Positions 62,482-64,000 of a stretch of 64,000 bases of DNA are shown here, piece after piece. This DNA is from Arthrobacter rhizosphaerae (GTDB lineage: Bacteria > Actinomycetota > Actinomycetes > Actinomycetales > Micrococcaceae): the NCBI RefSeq assembly GCF_023062595.1, contig NZ_JALLAN010000015.1:62001-126000 (forward strand), in the 5' to 3' direction. The notes under the pieces were generated by a model. It worked only from the letters and a program-made list of their open reading frames with translations. It made no database searches and had not been told where the DNA came from. A program made the position numbers and the translations under genes. Each line of letters starts with the position of its first letter. Position 1 is the stretch's first letter.

Positions 62482-63441
62482 TCAGCCCTTGACCGAGCCG
62501 ATCATGACGCCCTTGGTGAAGTGCCGCGCCACGAACGGGTAGACGAGCATGACAGGCACGGTGGAGACGACGATGAGGGAGAACTTCATGAGGTCGGCCA
62601 GCTGCTGGGCCTCCAGCTGGTCCGCGAGGTTGCTCCCTCCGGCGTTGTTGTTGAGGACCAGAATGTTCCGCAGCACCAGCTGCAGTGGATAGAGGTCCTC
62701 GTTTCGGAGGTAGATCAGTGCGCTGAAGTACTGGTTCCATTGCCCGATGCCGTACATCAGGGCGATGACCGCCAGCAACGGTTTCGACAGAGGCAGCACC
62801 ACCGACCACAGAAACCGCAGATCACCAGCGCCGTCGAGTTGGGCGGCCTCGTACAGCTCTGCAGGAATCGACGAGCGGAAGAAGGTCATCGCGATCAGCA
62901 CCTGCCAGGCCCCGATCGCGCCAGGGATAATCATCGCCCACGGGGTATCCAGCATCCCGAACGACCTCACCACCATGTAGGTCGGGATCAGCCCCCCGCT
63001 GAAGACCATCGTGAACAGGACGCCGCCGATCATTGCCCGGCCGCCTACCAGGCCTGAGCGTGAGAGCGGGTAGGCGATCATGACGGTCAAGGCCAGGCTG
63101 ACCAGGGTCCCGGCCACGACATAGAGAATCGAGTTGCGGAAACCGGTGACGATGGTGGAGTTGCTCAGCACAGCTTCGTATCCGCGAAGCGTGAAGTCGA
63201 CCGGCCACAGGAACACCTGTCCACTCGACACCGCCGCGGGACTTGAGAAAGAGCTGGCAACAATGTTGATCAGAGGGACGAGCACGATGAGCAGAAAAGT
63301 GGTCAGGAGAATGTAGACGCCTGCCATGAAAACCCGGTCTACACCGGTGTCGCGGATCGGTGTGGCGGGGCGGCGCGTCTTCCGGCGCTTTGTCTCTGGC
63401 TCGGCTCCGAAGTCCGGCCGGGTCATGGTCTGGAAGGTCAT
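62482..63441 (-). CDS. ABC sugar transporter permease (LplC/YtcP type)
   Basis: A 319-residue permease with a charged N-terminal arm and six hydrophobic segments. The EAA loop is SIPAELYEAAQLDGAGDLRFLW and the C-terminus ends RHFTKGVMIGSVKG, nearly as in the permease at 43883. I chose the ATG ending at 63441, with AAAGGAG 8 nt upstream; that site overlaps the stop of the preceding permease gene, implying coupling. It pairs with that permease. Confidence 0.9.
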   Translation of the reverse strand: MTFQTMTRPDFGAEPETKRRKTRRPATPIRDTGVDRVFMAGVYILLTTFLLIVLVPLINIVASSFSSPAAVSSGQVFLWPVDFTLRGYEAVLSNSTIVTGFRNSILYVVAGTLVSLALTVMIAYPLSRSGLVGGRAMIGGVLFTMVFSGGLIPTYMVVRSFGMLDTPWAMIIPGAIGAWQVLIAMTFFRSSIPAELYEAAQLDGAGDLRFLWSVVLPLSKPLLAVIALMYGIGQWNQYFSALIYLRNEDLYPLQLVLRNILVLNNNAGGSNLADQLEAQQLADLMKFSLIVVSTVPVMLVYPFVARHFTKGVMIGSVKG

Positions 63442-63455
63442 TGGATGCTCTCCTT

Positions 63456-64000
63456 TCACCACAGTCCGTTGCCGGTCACGCGCTTGGAGGCGGTGTTGAC
63501 GGCGAGGAGCAGGATGAGGTTGATGACGGAGTTGAATAGCCCGATCGCCGTCGCGAGGCTGAAATCGGCGCTGAGTAGGCCGATCTTGTAGGTGTAGGTC
63601 GCAATAATCTCCGACTGGGTGAGATTAAGCGGGTTCTGGAGCAGGAACGCTTTCTCGAAGCCGATAGCCATGACGCCGCCGACACTCAGGATCATCACGA
63701 CCACGATCGTCGGAGCAATGCCAGGCAGATCGATGTGCCAGATCTTCTGCAGGCGGTTTGCCCCGTCCAGGCGGGCGGCCTCATACAGGCTCGTGTCGAT
63801 TCCTGCCAGGGCGGCCATGAAGATGATCGCGGAGTACCCTGCGGTCTGCCAGATGTCGCTCCAGACATAGACGTGCCGGAAGGAGTCGGGGTTGGCCAGG
63901 AGGTTGGTGGACTGGCCGAAGAAGCCGAGGAAATCGGCCATGAACCCGATCCGCGGCGAGAAGATCAGGATGAGCATCGAGACGACGATAACCGTCGAGA
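63456..64000 (-). CDS. ABC sugar transporter permease (LplB type), 5' end outside the window
   Basis: The C-terminal ~180 residues of a permease. The EAA loop is GIDTSLYEAARLDGANRLQKIW, followed by the hydrophobic segments and end typical of LplB proteins. The frame remains open to the right edge with no stop, so the start lies beyond the window. It forms the first visible gene of the importer run on the - strand. No ATPase gene is visible. Confidence 0.88.
   Translation of the reverse strand, partial: STVIVVSMLILIFSPRIGFMADFLGFFGQSTNLLANPDSFRHVYVWSDIWQTAGYSAIIFMAALAGIDTSLYEAARLDGANRLQKIWHIDLPGIAPTIVVVMILSVGGVMAIGFEKAFLLQNPLNLTQSEIIATYTYKIGLLSADFSLATAIGLFNSVINLILLLAVNTASKRVTGNGLW

Noticed and set aside
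1..64000. Possible mobile elements, integrases, CRISPR arrays, tRNA or rRNA genes, or antiphage systems
   Set aside because: None of the readable proteins is a transposase, integrase, Cas protein or nuclease system, and I saw no regularly spaced direct-repeat array other than the short one at 38010-38090, which has no spacers of CRISPR length.

Overview
The window is high-G+C DNA whose closest recognisable relatives are Arthrobacter-type Actinobacteria (Micrococcaceae). The best marker is the homoprotocatechuate 2,3-dioxygenase at 55682-56782. Its metal ligands fall at the same residue numbers (H155, H214, E267) as in the Brevibacterium/Arthrobacter enzyme. Everything looks chromosomal and catabolic. 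I found no rRNA, tRNA, CRISPR array, insertion sequence or phage gene. Genus assignment is inference from protein resemblance only.

Region 1 (1-21250), uronate and glucuronide catabolism. On the + strand, the end of a lyase-like protein is followed by a GH105 unsaturated uronyl hydrolase, kduI, a KDPG aldolase (eda) and kdgK. On the - strand, a tightly packed run reads: peptide-type ABC importer (binding lipoprotein, permease, a permease-ATPase fusion, ATPase), uxaC, uxuB, manD, gntK, uidA. Imported glucuronides would be hydrolysed by UidA to glucuronate, then converted to fructuronate, mannonate, KDG, KDPG, and finally pyruvate plus glyceraldehyde-3-P. The + strand genes bring unsaturated uronates into the same KDG pool. 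A LacI-type regulator, a TetR-type regulator and a GH3 beta-glucosidase close the region.

Region 2 (21355-36536), choline and glycine betaine. After a secreted phosphoesterase and an unknown gene come a BetI-like TetR regulator, betA, betB and an APC permease, ending in a strong terminator. An AAA+ ATPase and a SnoaL-like protein follow. Then comes a Rieske glycine betaine monooxygenase pair (gbcB, gbcA) divergent from a LysR regulator. Together these would take choline through betaine aldehyde and betaine to dimethylglycine.

Region 3 (36528-53968), a PhoX-like Tat-exported phosphatase followed by a hemicellulose-oligosaccharide locus. The locus holds GH3, a lipoprotein/permease/permease importer, a LacI regulator, GH42 beta-galactosidase, GH31 alpha-xylosidase, a Gfo/Idh/MocA-aldo/keto reductase fusion, and GH51 arabinofuranosidase. 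These activities fit intracellular trimming of xyloglucan or arabinoxyloglucan oligosaccharides. Four phased GGTCAC repeats lie upstream of the phosphatase and resemble PHO boxes.

Region 4 (54100-60772), a homoprotocatechuate (4-hydroxyphenylacetate lower pathway) operon on the - strand. Transcription order is a FAH-RraA fusion, GntR regulator, hpaE, hpaD, hpaH, hpaI. A near-consensus promoter with a 12-bp perfect palindrome lies at its head.

Region 5 (60773-64000) is a further carbohydrate ABC importer (permease, permease, binding lipoprotein) running off the right edge.
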